Of a stretch of 64,000 nucleotides of DNA, positions 1-10,236 are shown in pieces (the first letter of the stretch is position 1; the number at the start of each line of letters is the position of its first letter). Below the pieces are notes generated by a model that had not been told where the DNA came from, did not search any database, and saw only the letters and a program-made list of their open reading frames with translations. The stretch comes from Actinacidiphila epipremni. GTDB taxonomy: Bacteria; Actinomycetota; Actinomycetes; Streptomycetales; Streptomycetaceae. The stretch covers positions 124,001-188,000 of the forward strand of contig NZ_JAATEJ010000012.1 of NCBI RefSeq assembly GCF_012034175.1, written 5' to 3'. The position numbers and the translations under genes are program-made.

Positions 1-786
1 GCGGGTGTTGTCGGTCAGCTGGTAGGTGCTGCCCGACAGCGTGGTGGTGATGTTCACCTGCCCGCTGTACTCGCTGTTGCCGACGCCGGTCTCGATGCCC
101 TGGTACTCGAAGAGCTCCTTGCCGGAGGTGGCGTCGGTGATGACGTGCAACTGGCTGGGCGTCCCGTCGTCCTGGAAGCCGCCGAGCACGGTCTCCCAGG
201 CCAGCACGGGGGTGCCGGCGGCGGCCCAGACGACCTTGCGGGTCGAGTCGACCGTGGCGGAGTCGTTGTGGACCGCCTTCATGCGCGAGAGGCTGTCGGC
301 CTTCACCTCGGCGGCGCTGAGCCGCGCGGTGGTGGAGGGCACGGCGATCGTCGCGCTGGTCGCCTTGTCCACGCCGGTGGTCGCGCCGAGCGCGCTGGAG
401 TGCACCACCAGGTCGCCGCCGAGCACCGGCAGGCCCTGGTACGTGCGCTCGTAGCGGGTGTGGGTGGTGCCGTCCGCGTCCTGGACCACGGACTTGACGA
501 CCAGTTTCTCCTGCGTGCCCAGGTGCAGCGACGCCGCGGTCTGCGCGGTGTGCGCCGCGGCCTGTGCGACCAGCGCCGACTGCTGCGCGGGCGTCAGCGC
601 GGCGGGCAGTGCGCCGGCCCTGGGCTGGGCGTGCGCGGCGGCGGCCTGCGCGGCGGCCGAGCCGGTCTGTGCGGCGGGGTCCGCCGCCGCGGTGCCGGCC
701 GGCAGCGTCACGGCGACCATCGCCACACCGGCGATCAGCGCACCGGCGGCTGCCGCCGTGCGGGCCGTACGGGGGGATCGTGCCAC
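1..786 (-). CDS. Secreted M4-family (thermolysin-like) metallopeptidase, N-terminal part, cut by window edge
   Basis: Reading the minus strand from a GTG at 786 gives 262 codons without a stop, running off the left edge. The start has AAGGAG 6 nt upstream. The product opens with an Arg-containing n-region and a hydrophobic Ala/Val core (signal peptide, about residues 1-35), then an Ala/Gln-rich stretch and a fungalysin/thermolysin-type propeptide containing YERTYQGLPVLGGDLVVH. The last residues visible (GVGNSEYSGQVNITTTL) look like the junction from propeptide to mature enzyme. M4 enzymes are exported zinc endopeptidases that mature by self-cleavage. The HExxH catalytic part lies outside the window, so the family call rests on the propeptide alone. 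Confidence 0.8.
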   Translation of the reverse strand, partial: MARSPRTARTAAAAGALIAGVAMVAVTLPAGTAAADPAAQTGSAAAQAAAAHAQPRAGALPAALTPAQQSALVAQAAAHTAQTAASLHLGTQEKLVVKSVVQDADGTTHTRYERTYQGLPVLGGDLVVHSSALGATTGVDKATSATIAVPSTTARLSAAEVKADSLSRMKAVHNDSATVDSTRKVVWAAAGTPVLAWETVLGGFQDDGTPSQLHVITDATSGKELFEYQGIETGVGNSEYSGQVNITTTLSGSTYQLTDNTR

Positions 787-1179
787 TCGTCACTCCTTCT
801 GCGGCGACCGCGGGTGCGCGGCCGGTGACAGGCCGGGCGGGTGGGGTTGGTGATCCGCCCGGATAGAGCTGTGGATGTGCTGTGGAACGGGGCACAGAGT
901 GGCACTCTTTACCTGTTCATGTCAGTCCCATGGTCTCAACTTGGCCGAAATTCGTTCGATGTCCGGGAGTGGGCGTCCGCATAGCGGGCGATTGTGTGAG
1001 CGGTGTTGCGCCCGCGAGAAATCTCGCACGCCCGCGACCGGGGCGGATCTGCGCAAAGGGGACGATACGGCGGGGGTGCGGGGCCGGTGGCGGTACGGCC
1101 GGCCGCCGGGACGCCGTACGAGGCGGCGGCCCGGCGGGCACGGTTCAGGCCAGCGTGCGGTGCCGGCGTGCCGGGCGGT
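787..1179. other. Intergenic region: M4 peptidase upstream region and 3' flank of the ABC exporter genes
   Basis: This 393-bp gap lies between the M4 gene start and the end of the ABC genes, both on the minus strand. I see no gene in it. A 7-bp inverted repeat (GTACGGC 1093-1099, GCCGTAC 1113-1119, 13-nt loop) is a weak terminator candidate for the ABC genes. A 13-bp direct repeat CGGTTCAGGCCAG occurs at 1141-1153 and 1177-1189, the second copy covering the ABC stop codon, which suggests a small duplication of the gene's 3' end. The stretch 860-960 is less GC-rich and probably holds the M4 promoter, but I cannot assign -35/-10 boxes. Confidence 0.4.
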
Positions 1180-3450
1180 TCAGGCCAGGCCGTCGCGCCA
1201 GGCGGCGTCCAGGCGGGCGTAGTGGCCCTGGCCGGCGATCAGGGCGGCGGGCGTGCCGTCCTCCACGATGCGGCCGTCGCTCATGACCAGGACCCGGTCG
1301 GCGATCGCCACCGTCGACAGCCGGTGCGCGATGACCACCGCCGTACGGCCGGTCAGGACGGTGCGCATGGCGTGCTGCACGGCCCGCTCGCCGGGGATGT
1401 CCAGCGACGACGTCGCCTCGTCGAGGATCAGCACCCCCGGGTCGGCCAGCAGCGCGCGGGCGAAGGCCACCAACTGGCGCTGGCCCGCCGAGATCCGGCC
1501 GCCGCGCTTGCGGACGTCGGTGTCGTAGCCGTCCGGCAGCGCCGCGATGAAGTCGTGCGCGCCGATCGCCCGGGCCGCCGCCTCGACCTCCTCGCGGGTC
1601 GCGTCGGGGCGGCCGATCGCGATGTTGTCCGCGACCGTGCCGGAGAACAGGAACGCCTCCTGCGTCACCATCACCACCCCGCGCCGCAGGTCCGCGAGCG
1701 CCAGGTCGGCCAGGTCCACCCCGTCCAGCAGCACCCGGCCGCCGCTCGGGTCGTAGAACCGGGCCAGCAGCTTGGCCAGCGTCGACTTGCCCGCGCCCGT
1801 CGCGCCCACCACCGCGACCGTCTGGCCGGCCGGCAGCCGCAGGTCGAACGCCGGCAGCACCTCGCCGCCGGTGCGGTAGCCGAAGCTCACCCGGTCGAAG
1901 ACCACCTCGCGGCCCGGCCGCCCCTGCGCGGCCGGCGGCAGCGGCACCGGGCGCTCCGGCTCCGGCACGCCCGGCGTCTGCGCCAGCAGGCCGGCGATCT
2001 TCTCCAGCGACGCGGCGGCGGACTGGTAGGAGTTCAGGAACATCCCGAGCCGGTCGATCGGGTCGTACAGCCGCCGCAGGTACAGCACGAAGGCCGCGAG
2101 CACGCCGAGCGCCATCGCGCCGCCCGCGACCCGGTAGGCGCCCCACACGACGATGCCGGCGACCGTGACGTTCGCGATCAGCCGCGAGCCGACGACGTAG
2201 CGGGCCATCTCCAGGATCGCGTCGCCGTTGGCCCGGTAGTGGCGGTGGTTCAGCTCCTCGAAGGCCGCGTCGTTGGGCACCTCGCGGCGGAAGGACTTCA
2301 CCGGGCGCACGCCGTTCATCGTCTCGGTGAACTTCACGATGACCGCGGCGATCGCCGTCGAGCGGCGCCGGTAGGCCACCATCGAGCGCCGCTGGTAGCC
2401 GCGGATCGCCACGTACAGCGGCCCGTACGACAGCAGCGTGACCAGGCCCAGGCGCCAGTCCAGCACGATGAGCAGCACCGAGATGTAGACGGTGCTCAGC
2501 ACGACGCCGAGCAGCTCCTCCAGGCCGTCGGTCAGCAGCTCCCTGATCGACTCGACGTCGGAGGTCGCCCGTGAGATCAGCCGGCCGGAGGTGTAGCGCT
2601 CGTGGAAGTCCAGGCTGAGCGTCTGCGCATGCCGGAACATCCGCGCCCGCAGGTCGATCAGCACGTCCTGGCTGACCCGGGCAGCCGCCCGGATGAAGCC
2701 GCGCTGCAGCAGCCCGGCGGCGATCCCGCACCCGAGATACCCGCACGCGACCGCGACCAGCGCCCCGTGCCGCCCGTCCCGCACCTGCGGGATGGCGTGG
2801 TCGATCGCATACGCGACCAGCAGCGGCCCCGCCTGCACCGCGGCCTGCTGCACGAGCAGCAGCACGGCCGCGAGCCACAACCGCGCGTGGTGCGGGCGCA
2901 GCAGCGACCGCAGCAGTGCCGACTGGGCGTCGGCGGGCGCGGGCAACACGTCCTGCGCGAACGCATCGCCCTCACCCGCCCCGGCCTCCGGGCCGGCGGC
3001 GGCCGGGGCCCCGTCGGCTGCCGCGCCGGCGACGGCCGGTGCCGCACCGGGGGCGGTCGATGCCGGGCCGGCTGCCGCGCCGGGGGCGGTTGCGCTTGTG
3101 GCTGTGGCTGTGGCTGTGGCTGCGGCTTCGGCGCTGGTAGCGGTTGCGCTCGTGGCTGCGGTGGCGGAGTCGGGTGGGCTCGCGCCTGCGGCTGCGGTGT
3201 CGGGGGCCGGCGGCTTCGCGCCGGCTGCCGTGTCGGGGGTGGTCGGGCTTGCGCCTGCCGTACCGGGGGCGGTTGCGCTTGTGGCTGTGGTGCCCGTGGC
3301 GGTTGCGCCCGCGCCTGCGGTGTTGGTGCCGGACCGGCTCGCGCCCGCGGTTGCGGTGTCGGGGGCGGTTGCGTTCGCGGCTGCGGTGGCGGAGTCGGGT
3401 GGGGTGGCGTCGTCGGGGTCGTGGAGGTGCTGGTCGGTGGCCGAGGTCAT
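1180..3450 (-). CDS. ABC exporter half-transporter (catalytically intact partner) with low-complexity N-terminal extension
   Basis: A 756-residue fused membrane/ATPase exporter subunit of the multidrug type. The six-helix membrane domain spans about residues 185-480 and the ATPase domain about 515-756: Walker A GATGAGKST at 549-557, Q-loop Gln 597, signature ISAGQ at 653-657 (Ala replaces the first Gly of LSGGQ), Walker B with catalytic Glu 678, H-loop His 709. The ATG at 3450 overlaps the stop of the upstream subunit (ATGA), so the two are probably co-translated and form a heterodimer. Residues 18-160 are an Ala/Thr/Pro/Ser-rich, presumably disordered cytoplasmic extension that is unusual for the family and makes the protein about 150 residues longer than its partner's core. 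Substrate is unknown. Confidence 0.9.
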   Translation of the reverse strand: MTSATDQHLHDPDDATPPDSATAAANATAPDTATAGASRSGTNTAGAGATATGTTATSATAPGTAGASPTTPDTAAGAKPPAPDTAAAGASPPDSATAATSATATSAEAAATATATATSATAPGAAAGPASTAPGAAPAVAGAAADGAPAAAGPEAGAGEGDAFAQDVLPAPADAQSALLRSLLRPHHARLWLAAVLLLVQQAAVQAGPLLVAYAIDHAIPQVRDGRHGALVAVACGYLGCGIAAGLLQRGFIRAAARVSQDVLIDLRARMFRHAQTLSLDFHERYTSGRLISRATSDVESIRELLTDGLEELLGVVLSTVYISVLLIVLDWRLGLVTLLSYGPLYVAIRGYQRRSMVAYRRRSTAIAAVIVKFTETMNGVRPVKSFRREVPNDAAFEELNHRHYRANGDAILEMARYVVGSRLIANVTVAGIVVWGAYRVAGGAMALGVLAAFVLYLRRLYDPIDRLGMFLNSYQSAAASLEKIAGLLAQTPGVPEPERPVPLPPAAQGRPGREVVFDRVSFGYRTGGEVLPAFDLRLPAGQTVAVVGATGAGKSTLAKLLARFYDPSGGRVLLDGVDLADLALADLRRGVVMVTQEAFLFSGTVADNIAIGRPDATREEVEAAARAIGAHDFIAALPDGYDTDVRKRGGRISAGQRQLVAFARALLADPGVLILDEATSSLDIPGERAVQHAMRTVLTGRTAVVIAHRLSTVAIADRVLVMSDGRIVEDGTPAALIAGQGHYARLDAAWRDGLA
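2960..3430. repeat. Low-complexity coding repeats in the ABC subunit N-terminus
   Basis: The DNA encoding the Ala/Thr/Pro extension is degenerate and internally repeated. A run of GCTGTG hexamers lies near 3100-3125. A block of about 39 bp recurs almost exactly at 3139-3178 and 3365-3403, differing at a few positions. Frame is kept throughout, as expected for slippage or unequal exchange under selection for an open frame. Confidence 0.7.
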
Positions 3451-5405
3451 CGGGCCTGGCTCCTTTCCAGCGGCGCGGTGGCGCCGGGGCCGTCGTCGGC
3501 GCCGGGGCCGAGGCCCGACATCAGGTGGCGGTATTCCGCGCTGCTGCGCAGCAACTCCGGGTGCGTGCCCACCGCGGTGATCCGGCCGCCGGACAGCAGC
3601 GCGACCCGGTCGGCGAGCTGCACGGTCGAGGGCCGGTGGGCCACGACCAGCGCGGTGGTCTCCCGCAGCACCTCGCGCAGCGCCGCCTCGACCAGCGCCT
3701 CGGTGTGCACGTCCAGCGCGGACAGCGGGTCGTCGAGGATCAGGAACCGCGGCCGGCCGACGACCGCGCGGGCCAGCGCGAGCCGCTGCCGCTGCCCGCC
3801 GGACAGGCTCAGCCCCTGCTCGCCGACCTGCGTCTCCAGCCCCTCGGGCAGCGCGTGCACGAAGCCGCACTGCGCGACCTCCAGCGCCCGCAGGACGTCC
3901 GCCTCGTCCGCGCCGCCGGGGCCGGCGCCCATCGCCACGTTCTCCCGCACGCTCGCGGAGAAGAGGGTGGGCTCCTCGAAGGCCACCGCGACGAGTTCCC
4001 GGAGCCGCGCCACCGGCAGCAGCGCGGTGTCCGCGCCGTCCAGCGTGATCCGCCCGGACGTCGGCACATGCAGCCGCGGCACGAGCGCGGTGAGCGTCGT
4101 CTTCCCGCTGCCGGTCGCCCCGACCAGCGCCATCGTCTCCCCGGCCCGGATGTGCAGGTCCACACCCGTGAGCAACGGCGGACTGTCCCCCGGCGCATCG
4201 GGGTAACGGAACCCGACGCCTTCCATCCGCAACCCCCCGCCGGCACCCGCGCCATCGGCCGGCGCGGAGCCGGTCGCGGCGGTGTTCGCCGGGGGGCGGG
4301 TGGCGGGCCGGAGGCCCGCACCGGGGTCGCCGTCCAGCGGCGCGGTGGCCGGAGGCACCGCGTCCTCCGGCGCGCCCCCGGAGGGTTCCGCCCCCGGCGT
4401 GTCCATCGGCTCGAAGTAGCGGTCCGCGGCCGTGGCCGCCTCGTTGCTCATGGCGAGGAGGAAGCCGATCGAGTCGACCGGCCAGCGCAGGGCCAGGGCC
4501 GTGGAGAGGAAAGCCACCAGCGTGCCTGCGGACAGCTTGCCGTCGGAGACCTGGAGCACGCCGATCACCAGCGCCGCGCCGATCGCGACCTCGGGCAGCG
4601 TCATGATCACCGCCCACAGGTCCGCCAGCAGCCGCGCCTTGTGCAGCTCGGTGCGGCGCAGCTCGCGGGCGCGGCCGTGGAAGGCCTGGGACTGCGAGCG
4701 GTGCCGGCCGAACGCCTTGATGATGCGGATGCCGAGCACCGATTCCTCGACCAGCGTCGCCAGGTCGCCCGCCTGGTCCTGCGCGCGGCGGGCGGCGAGC
4801 GCGTACTGCGACTCGAAGCGCGAGGACAGGATCATCAGCGGCACCGCGGGCCCGAGCAGCACCAGCGTCAGCAGCGGGCTCTGCGCCAGCAGGATGCCCA
4901 GGCCCAGCAAAATCGTCGTGCCGTTGACGAAGAGGAAGACCAGCGGGAAGGCCAGGAACATCCGCAGGATCATCAGATCGGTGGTCGCCCGGGACAGCAA
5001 CTGCCCGGACGCCCACCGGTCGTGGAAGGAGACCGGCAGCCGTTGCAGCCGCCGGTAGAGATCCGCGCGCATCGCCGCCTCGACGCCCGCGAGCGGCCGG
5101 GCCACCAGCCACCGCCGCAGCCCGAACAGGCCCGCCTCCGCGAGCCCGAGCAGCAGCACGAGCCCGCCGCCGAGCCACACCCCGGACGGGTCCCGGTCGC
5201 CGACCGGCCCGTCCACCAGCCACTTGAGCACCAGCGGGATGAGCAGCCCCATGCTGGAGGCGACCACGCCGATCACCGCGGACGCCGCGAGCCGGCCGCG
5301 GACCGGCCGGACGTACGGCCACAGCCGCAGCAGGGAGCGGAGCGAGGACCGCGGGCGGGCGGCGGGCGCGGGGTCAGGGGCGGCGGCAGACATCACTCCT
5401 GACAC
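3447..5405 (-). CDS. ABC exporter half-transporter (degenerate-site partner)
   Basis: A 652-residue exporter subunit, first gene of the pair. The membrane domain occupies about residues 35-330. A Pro/Ala/Gly linker (335-390) leads to the ATPase domain: Walker A GATGSGKTT at 429-437, signature LSGGQ at 533-537, Walker B FLILDDP at 554-560, H-loop His 590. The residue after the Walker B Asp is Asp 559 instead of the catalytic Glu, and the Q-loop position carries Glu (VAFEEPTLF near 477) instead of Gln. Such departures are typical of the non-hydrolysing half of heterodimeric exporters such as TM287/288. The ATG at 5405 precedes SGVMSAAAPDP. The stop overlaps the start of the next subunit by 4 bp. 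Confidence 0.9.
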   Translation of the reverse strand: MSGVMSAAAPDPAPAARPRSSLRSLLRLWPYVRPVRGRLAASAVIGVVASSMGLLIPLVLKWLVDGPVGDRDPSGVWLGGGLVLLLGLAEAGLFGLRRWLVARPLAGVEAAMRADLYRRLQRLPVSFHDRWASGQLLSRATTDLMILRMFLAFPLVFLFVNGTTILLGLGILLAQSPLLTLVLLGPAVPLMILSSRFESQYALAARRAQDQAGDLATLVEESVLGIRIIKAFGRHRSQSQAFHGRARELRRTELHKARLLADLWAVIMTLPEVAIGAALVIGVLQVSDGKLSAGTLVAFLSTALALRWPVDSIGFLLAMSNEAATAADRYFEPMDTPGAEPSGGAPEDAVPPATAPLDGDPGAGLRPATRPPANTAATGSAPADGAGAGGGLRMEGVGFRYPDAPGDSPPLLTGVDLHIRAGETMALVGATGSGKTTLTALVPRLHVPTSGRITLDGADTALLPVARLRELVAVAFEEPTLFSASVRENVAMGAGPGGADEADVLRALEVAQCGFVHALPEGLETQVGEQGLSLSGGQRQRLALARAVVGRPRFLILDDPLSALDVHTEALVEAALREVLRETTALVVAHRPSTVQLADRVALLSGGRITAVGTHPELLRSSAEYRHLMSGLGPGADDGPGATAPLERSQAR

Positions 5406-5492
5406 TACGGTCGCCCACTGACACTCTTCACCCCGTTTTCCGCCGCGCCGCGTGCCGGCACCGGACCGCGTGGGGCCGCACGGGCCCGGACA

Positions 5493-5519
5493 GGGGCCGG
5501 ACGGGTGACGCCCGGCCCC
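5493..5519 (-). terminator. Possible terminator after the SDR gene
   Basis: GGGGCCGG (5493-5500) and CCGGCCCC (5512-5519) form an 8-bp GC stem with an 11-nt loop just past the SDR stop. There is no T-run, which is usual in Streptomyces. The surrounding GC-rich repeats make this a weak call. Confidence 0.35.
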
Positions 5520-5549
5520 CGGCCCCGCCCGGCCCCGCCGGGCCCCGCG

Positions 5550-6296
5550 TCAGACCGTGAAGCCGCCGTCCGCGTGGACGACCGCGCCGGTCATGTACGA
5601 CGCCCCGCCCGACGCCAGATGCGCCACGACCTCGGCGATCTCCGCCGGCTCCGCGTACCGCCCGAGCGCGGTCAGGCCGCGTACGGTCTCCGCGAACGGG
5701 CCGTCCGCCGGATTGGCGTCGGTGTCGGTGGGGCCGGGGTGCAGCAGGTTGACGGTGATGCCGAGCGGGCCGAGATCGCGGGCCAGGCCCTTGGTCATAC
5801 CGGCGAGCGCGGACTTCGTCAGGGCGTAGAGGGTCAGGCCGGGGAAGGGGGTGCGCTCGGCGACGTTGCTGCCGATGCTGACGATCCGGCTGCCGGGCCG
5901 CATGTGCCGCACCGCCGCGCGGGCGGCGAGGTAGGGGCCGCGGACGTTGACGGCGACCGTGCGGTCGAACGCGTCCGGGCCCAGCTCGGTGACCGCGCCG
6001 GTGGTGTAGACGCCGGCGTTGCAGACCAGCACGTCCAGCCGCCCCCACTCCGCCGCCGTACGCTCGACCGCGCCCTCGACCTCGGCGGCGTCCCCGCTGT
6101 CGGCCCGCAGCGCCAGCGCCCGGCGGCCGAGGCCGCGGATGCGGGCCGCGACCTCCTCGGCCCGGTCCTTGCCCTGCTCGTACGTCAGCGCCACGTCCGC
6201 GCCGCCCGCCGCCAGGCGCAGCGCGACGGCCGCGCCGATACCGCGGGCGCCCCCGGTGACCAGCGCCGTTCTCCCTCGGAATTCGGTGGTGTCCAT
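5550..6296 (-). CDS. SDR-family NAD(P)-dependent oxidoreductase
   Basis: A 248-residue classical short-chain dehydrogenase/reductase with the expected motifs: cofactor-binding TGGARGIG at 14-21, NAG at 93-95, active-site Ser in SIGSN (140-144), and YALTK with Tyr 157 and Lys 161. The C-terminus (GASYMTGAVVHADGGFTV) resembles 3-oxoacyl-ACP reductase-like members, but the substrate cannot be read from sequence. The start has AGGA 9 nt upstream. It follows the MFS gene on the same strand after 60 bp, so the two may be one transcript controlled from the inverted repeat at 7656-7689. Confidence 0.88.
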   Translation of the reverse strand: MDTTEFRGRTALVTGGARGIGAAVALRLAAGGADVALTYEQGKDRAEEVAARIRGLGRRALALRADSGDAAEVEGAVERTAAEWGRLDVLVCNAGVYTTGAVTELGPDAFDRTVAVNVRGPYLAARAAVRHMRPGSRIVSIGSNVAERTPFPGLTLYALTKSALAGMTKGLARDLGPLGITVNLLHPGPTDTDANPADGPFAETVRGLTALGRYAEPAEIAEVVAHLASGGASYMTGAVVHADGGFTV

Positions 6297-6356
6297 GGCT
6301 CACGATCCTGGTGCGCGGCCCCGCCGGGGTCTGGCGGTAATCGGCCGTCGAAACCG

Positions 6357-7655
6357 TCAGCGCGCCCGGCGCAGGCCCCGTACCGCGGGGATGCACAGCA
6401 GCGCGGTGCCGGTGCAGACGGCGACCACCGCGCCGGCCTGGAGGACGTGCCGGGTGCCGAAGGCCGCCGCCGCGGGGCCGGCGAGGGCCTGGCCGACCGG
6501 GAACATCGCGACGGAGCCGGCGACTTCGTAGGCGTGGATGCGGTTGAGGATGTCGCCGGGCACCTGGGTCTGCACGCTGGTCGCCCAGTTGATGCTCCAC
6601 ACCGCGCCGCCGACGCCCGCGACGAACACGCACGCGCACACCCACGGCACCGGCAGGTCCAGGCCCACCGAGAGCGGCATCAGCGCCATCGCGAAGATCC
6701 CGAAACTGCCCGCCCGCAGGGGGTGTTCGGCCCGCACGCGCATCGCGGTCAGCGCGCCCACCGCGGTGCCCGCGCCCAGCGCGGAGTTGACCAGGCCGTA
6801 CGCGCCCGCGCCGTGCGCGGGGATGATCCGGCCCGCGGCCAGCGGCGTGAACGGGCCCATGACGCACATCGTGTAGAGCGTCCAGACCAGGATGACCGCC
6901 CACATCCACGTCCGGGCCCGGAACTCCCGCCAGCCCTCGGCGAGATCGGCCCGGAAGCTGCCCGGCCGCCGCTCCCCGGTGCCGGCCTTCGCGCCCTCAG
7001 GCCGCTTGACCGGCGCGAGCCGCAGCGTCAGCAGGCACAGCGCGCTGGTCAGATACGTCGCCGCGTGCACCGCGAACACCGCGCCGGCGGAGGTGAACCC
7101 GACCAGGACGCCGGCCAGCGCCGGTCCGGCCAGCGTCGCCCCGGACTCCGCGGTCCTGGTCACGGCGTTGGCGCCCTGCACATCCCGCGCGACCCGCACG
7201 AGGGTGCTGGCCACGCCCGGCTGGAAGGTCGCCGCGCACGTGCCGTTGACCATCCCGACCACGACCACCTCCCACAACCGCACGCTGTGGGTGAGGAAGA
7301 GCACCGCGACGGCCGACTGCGTGCACACCCGCACCAGGTCCGCGCCGATCATCATCCGGCGGGCGTCGAACCGGTCCGCGACGACCCCGCCGAATATGAC
7401 GAAGCCGGCGAAGCACGCGGTGGTCGCGGCCATGGCCAGGCCGATGTCACCCGCGGAGTAGCCGTACGACAGCAGCCCGGCCGACAGCGCGACCGGCAGC
7501 ATCGTGTCGCCGAGCATCGCGACGGAGCGGGCGGTGAAGTAGAGCCGGAAGTTGCGGGACCAGATCGCGGGGCCGGCCGCCGGCAGCGACGGCGCGCCGG
7601 ACAGTGAGTCTGCTGCGGGCCCGGAGCGGGGTGCGGAGGAGGTCACTGGGCACAT
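6357..7655 (-). CDS. MFS transporter (EntS/MFS_3-like)
   Basis: A permease of about 432 residues with roughly 12 hydrophobic segments. It begins with a polar Ser/Pro/Ala leader, then NFRLYFTARSVAMLGDTMLP, the typical first helix of the MFS_3 (enterobactin-exporter-like) group. The Asp-containing loop after helix 2 (GGVVADRFDARR) fits MFS motif A. The ATG at 7655 has no Shine-Dalgarno sequence. An in-frame GTG three codons later (7646) is a possible leaderless start, preceded by CAATAT 7 nt upstream. A 34-bp inverted repeat begins directly before the start and is a likely operator. The substrate is unknown. Confidence 0.85.
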   Translation of the reverse strand: MCPVTSSAPRSGPAADSLSGAPSLPAAGPAIWSRNFRLYFTARSVAMLGDTMLPVALSAGLLSYGYSAGDIGLAMAATTACFAGFVIFGGVVADRFDARRMMIGADLVRVCTQSAVAVLFLTHSVRLWEVVVVGMVNGTCAATFQPGVASTLVRVARDVQGANAVTRTAESGATLAGPALAGVLVGFTSAGAVFAVHAATYLTSALCLLTLRLAPVKRPEGAKAGTGERRPGSFRADLAEGWREFRARTWMWAVILVWTLYTMCVMGPFTPLAAGRIIPAHGAGAYGLVNSALGAGTAVGALTAMRVRAEHPLRAGSFGIFAMALMPLSVGLDLPVPWVCACVFVAGVGGAVWSINWATSVQTQVPGDILNRIHAYEVAGSVAMFPVGQALAGPAAAAFGTRHVLQAGAVVAVCTGTALLCIPAVRGLRRAR

Positions 7656-7689
7656 ATTGGACTGGACCATTGCCCGCGTCCAGTGCAAT
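7656..7689. promoter_or_regulatory. Large inverted repeat upstream of the MFS gene (GntR/DasR-like operator candidate)
   Basis: Two 12-bp arms (7656-7667 and 7678-7689) pair at 11 of 12 positions around a 10-bp centre, immediately upstream of the MFS start. The left arm extends into ATTGGACTGGACCATT (7656-7671), which matches 12 of 16 positions of the DasR-type site ACTGGTCTAGACCAGT as I remember it. Its position would let a bound repressor block the promoter. The identity of the regulator is inference. Confidence 0.55.
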
Positions 7690-7719
7690 TCCGCTCCCCG
7701 GGCGGCGCCGGGATGGACC

Positions 7720-10050
<2,331 letters not shown>

Positions 10051-10236
10051 GTAGGTCCTCCCGCGGCTCGGACCCGGCCTCGGCCTCGCCTGGGCGTCCC
10101 GTGCCCGGCGGCCCGCCGTGTCCCTGCCCCTTACCTTCCCCTCCCGGGACCCGGTTTCACACCGCGGGGCGCGCGCCCGCCGCACGTGCGCGCCCCGGTG
10201 GCGTTTCCCCGGCCGCGGTGGCGTCGTTGACGGGGC
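10051..10236. other. Divergent intergenic region between glgX and the first L,D-transpeptidase gene
   Basis: This 186-bp gap must carry both promoters. I see no clear consensus boxes or long palindrome. It is very GC-rich, and no gene is supported. Confidence 0.4.

Noticed and set aside
1003-2574. Long open frame on the plus strand opposite the ABC exporter genes (523 codons)
   Set aside because: His/Arg/Gln-rich product without domains; it mirrors a real ABC gene and exists only because high GC suppresses stop codons.
1180-5322. A single 1380-codon frame joining the second ABC subunit to upstream sequence
   Set aside because: The part before 3450 is Arg/Ala-rich out-of-frame sequence of the first subunit; the overlap ATGA at 3447-3450 marks the true start.
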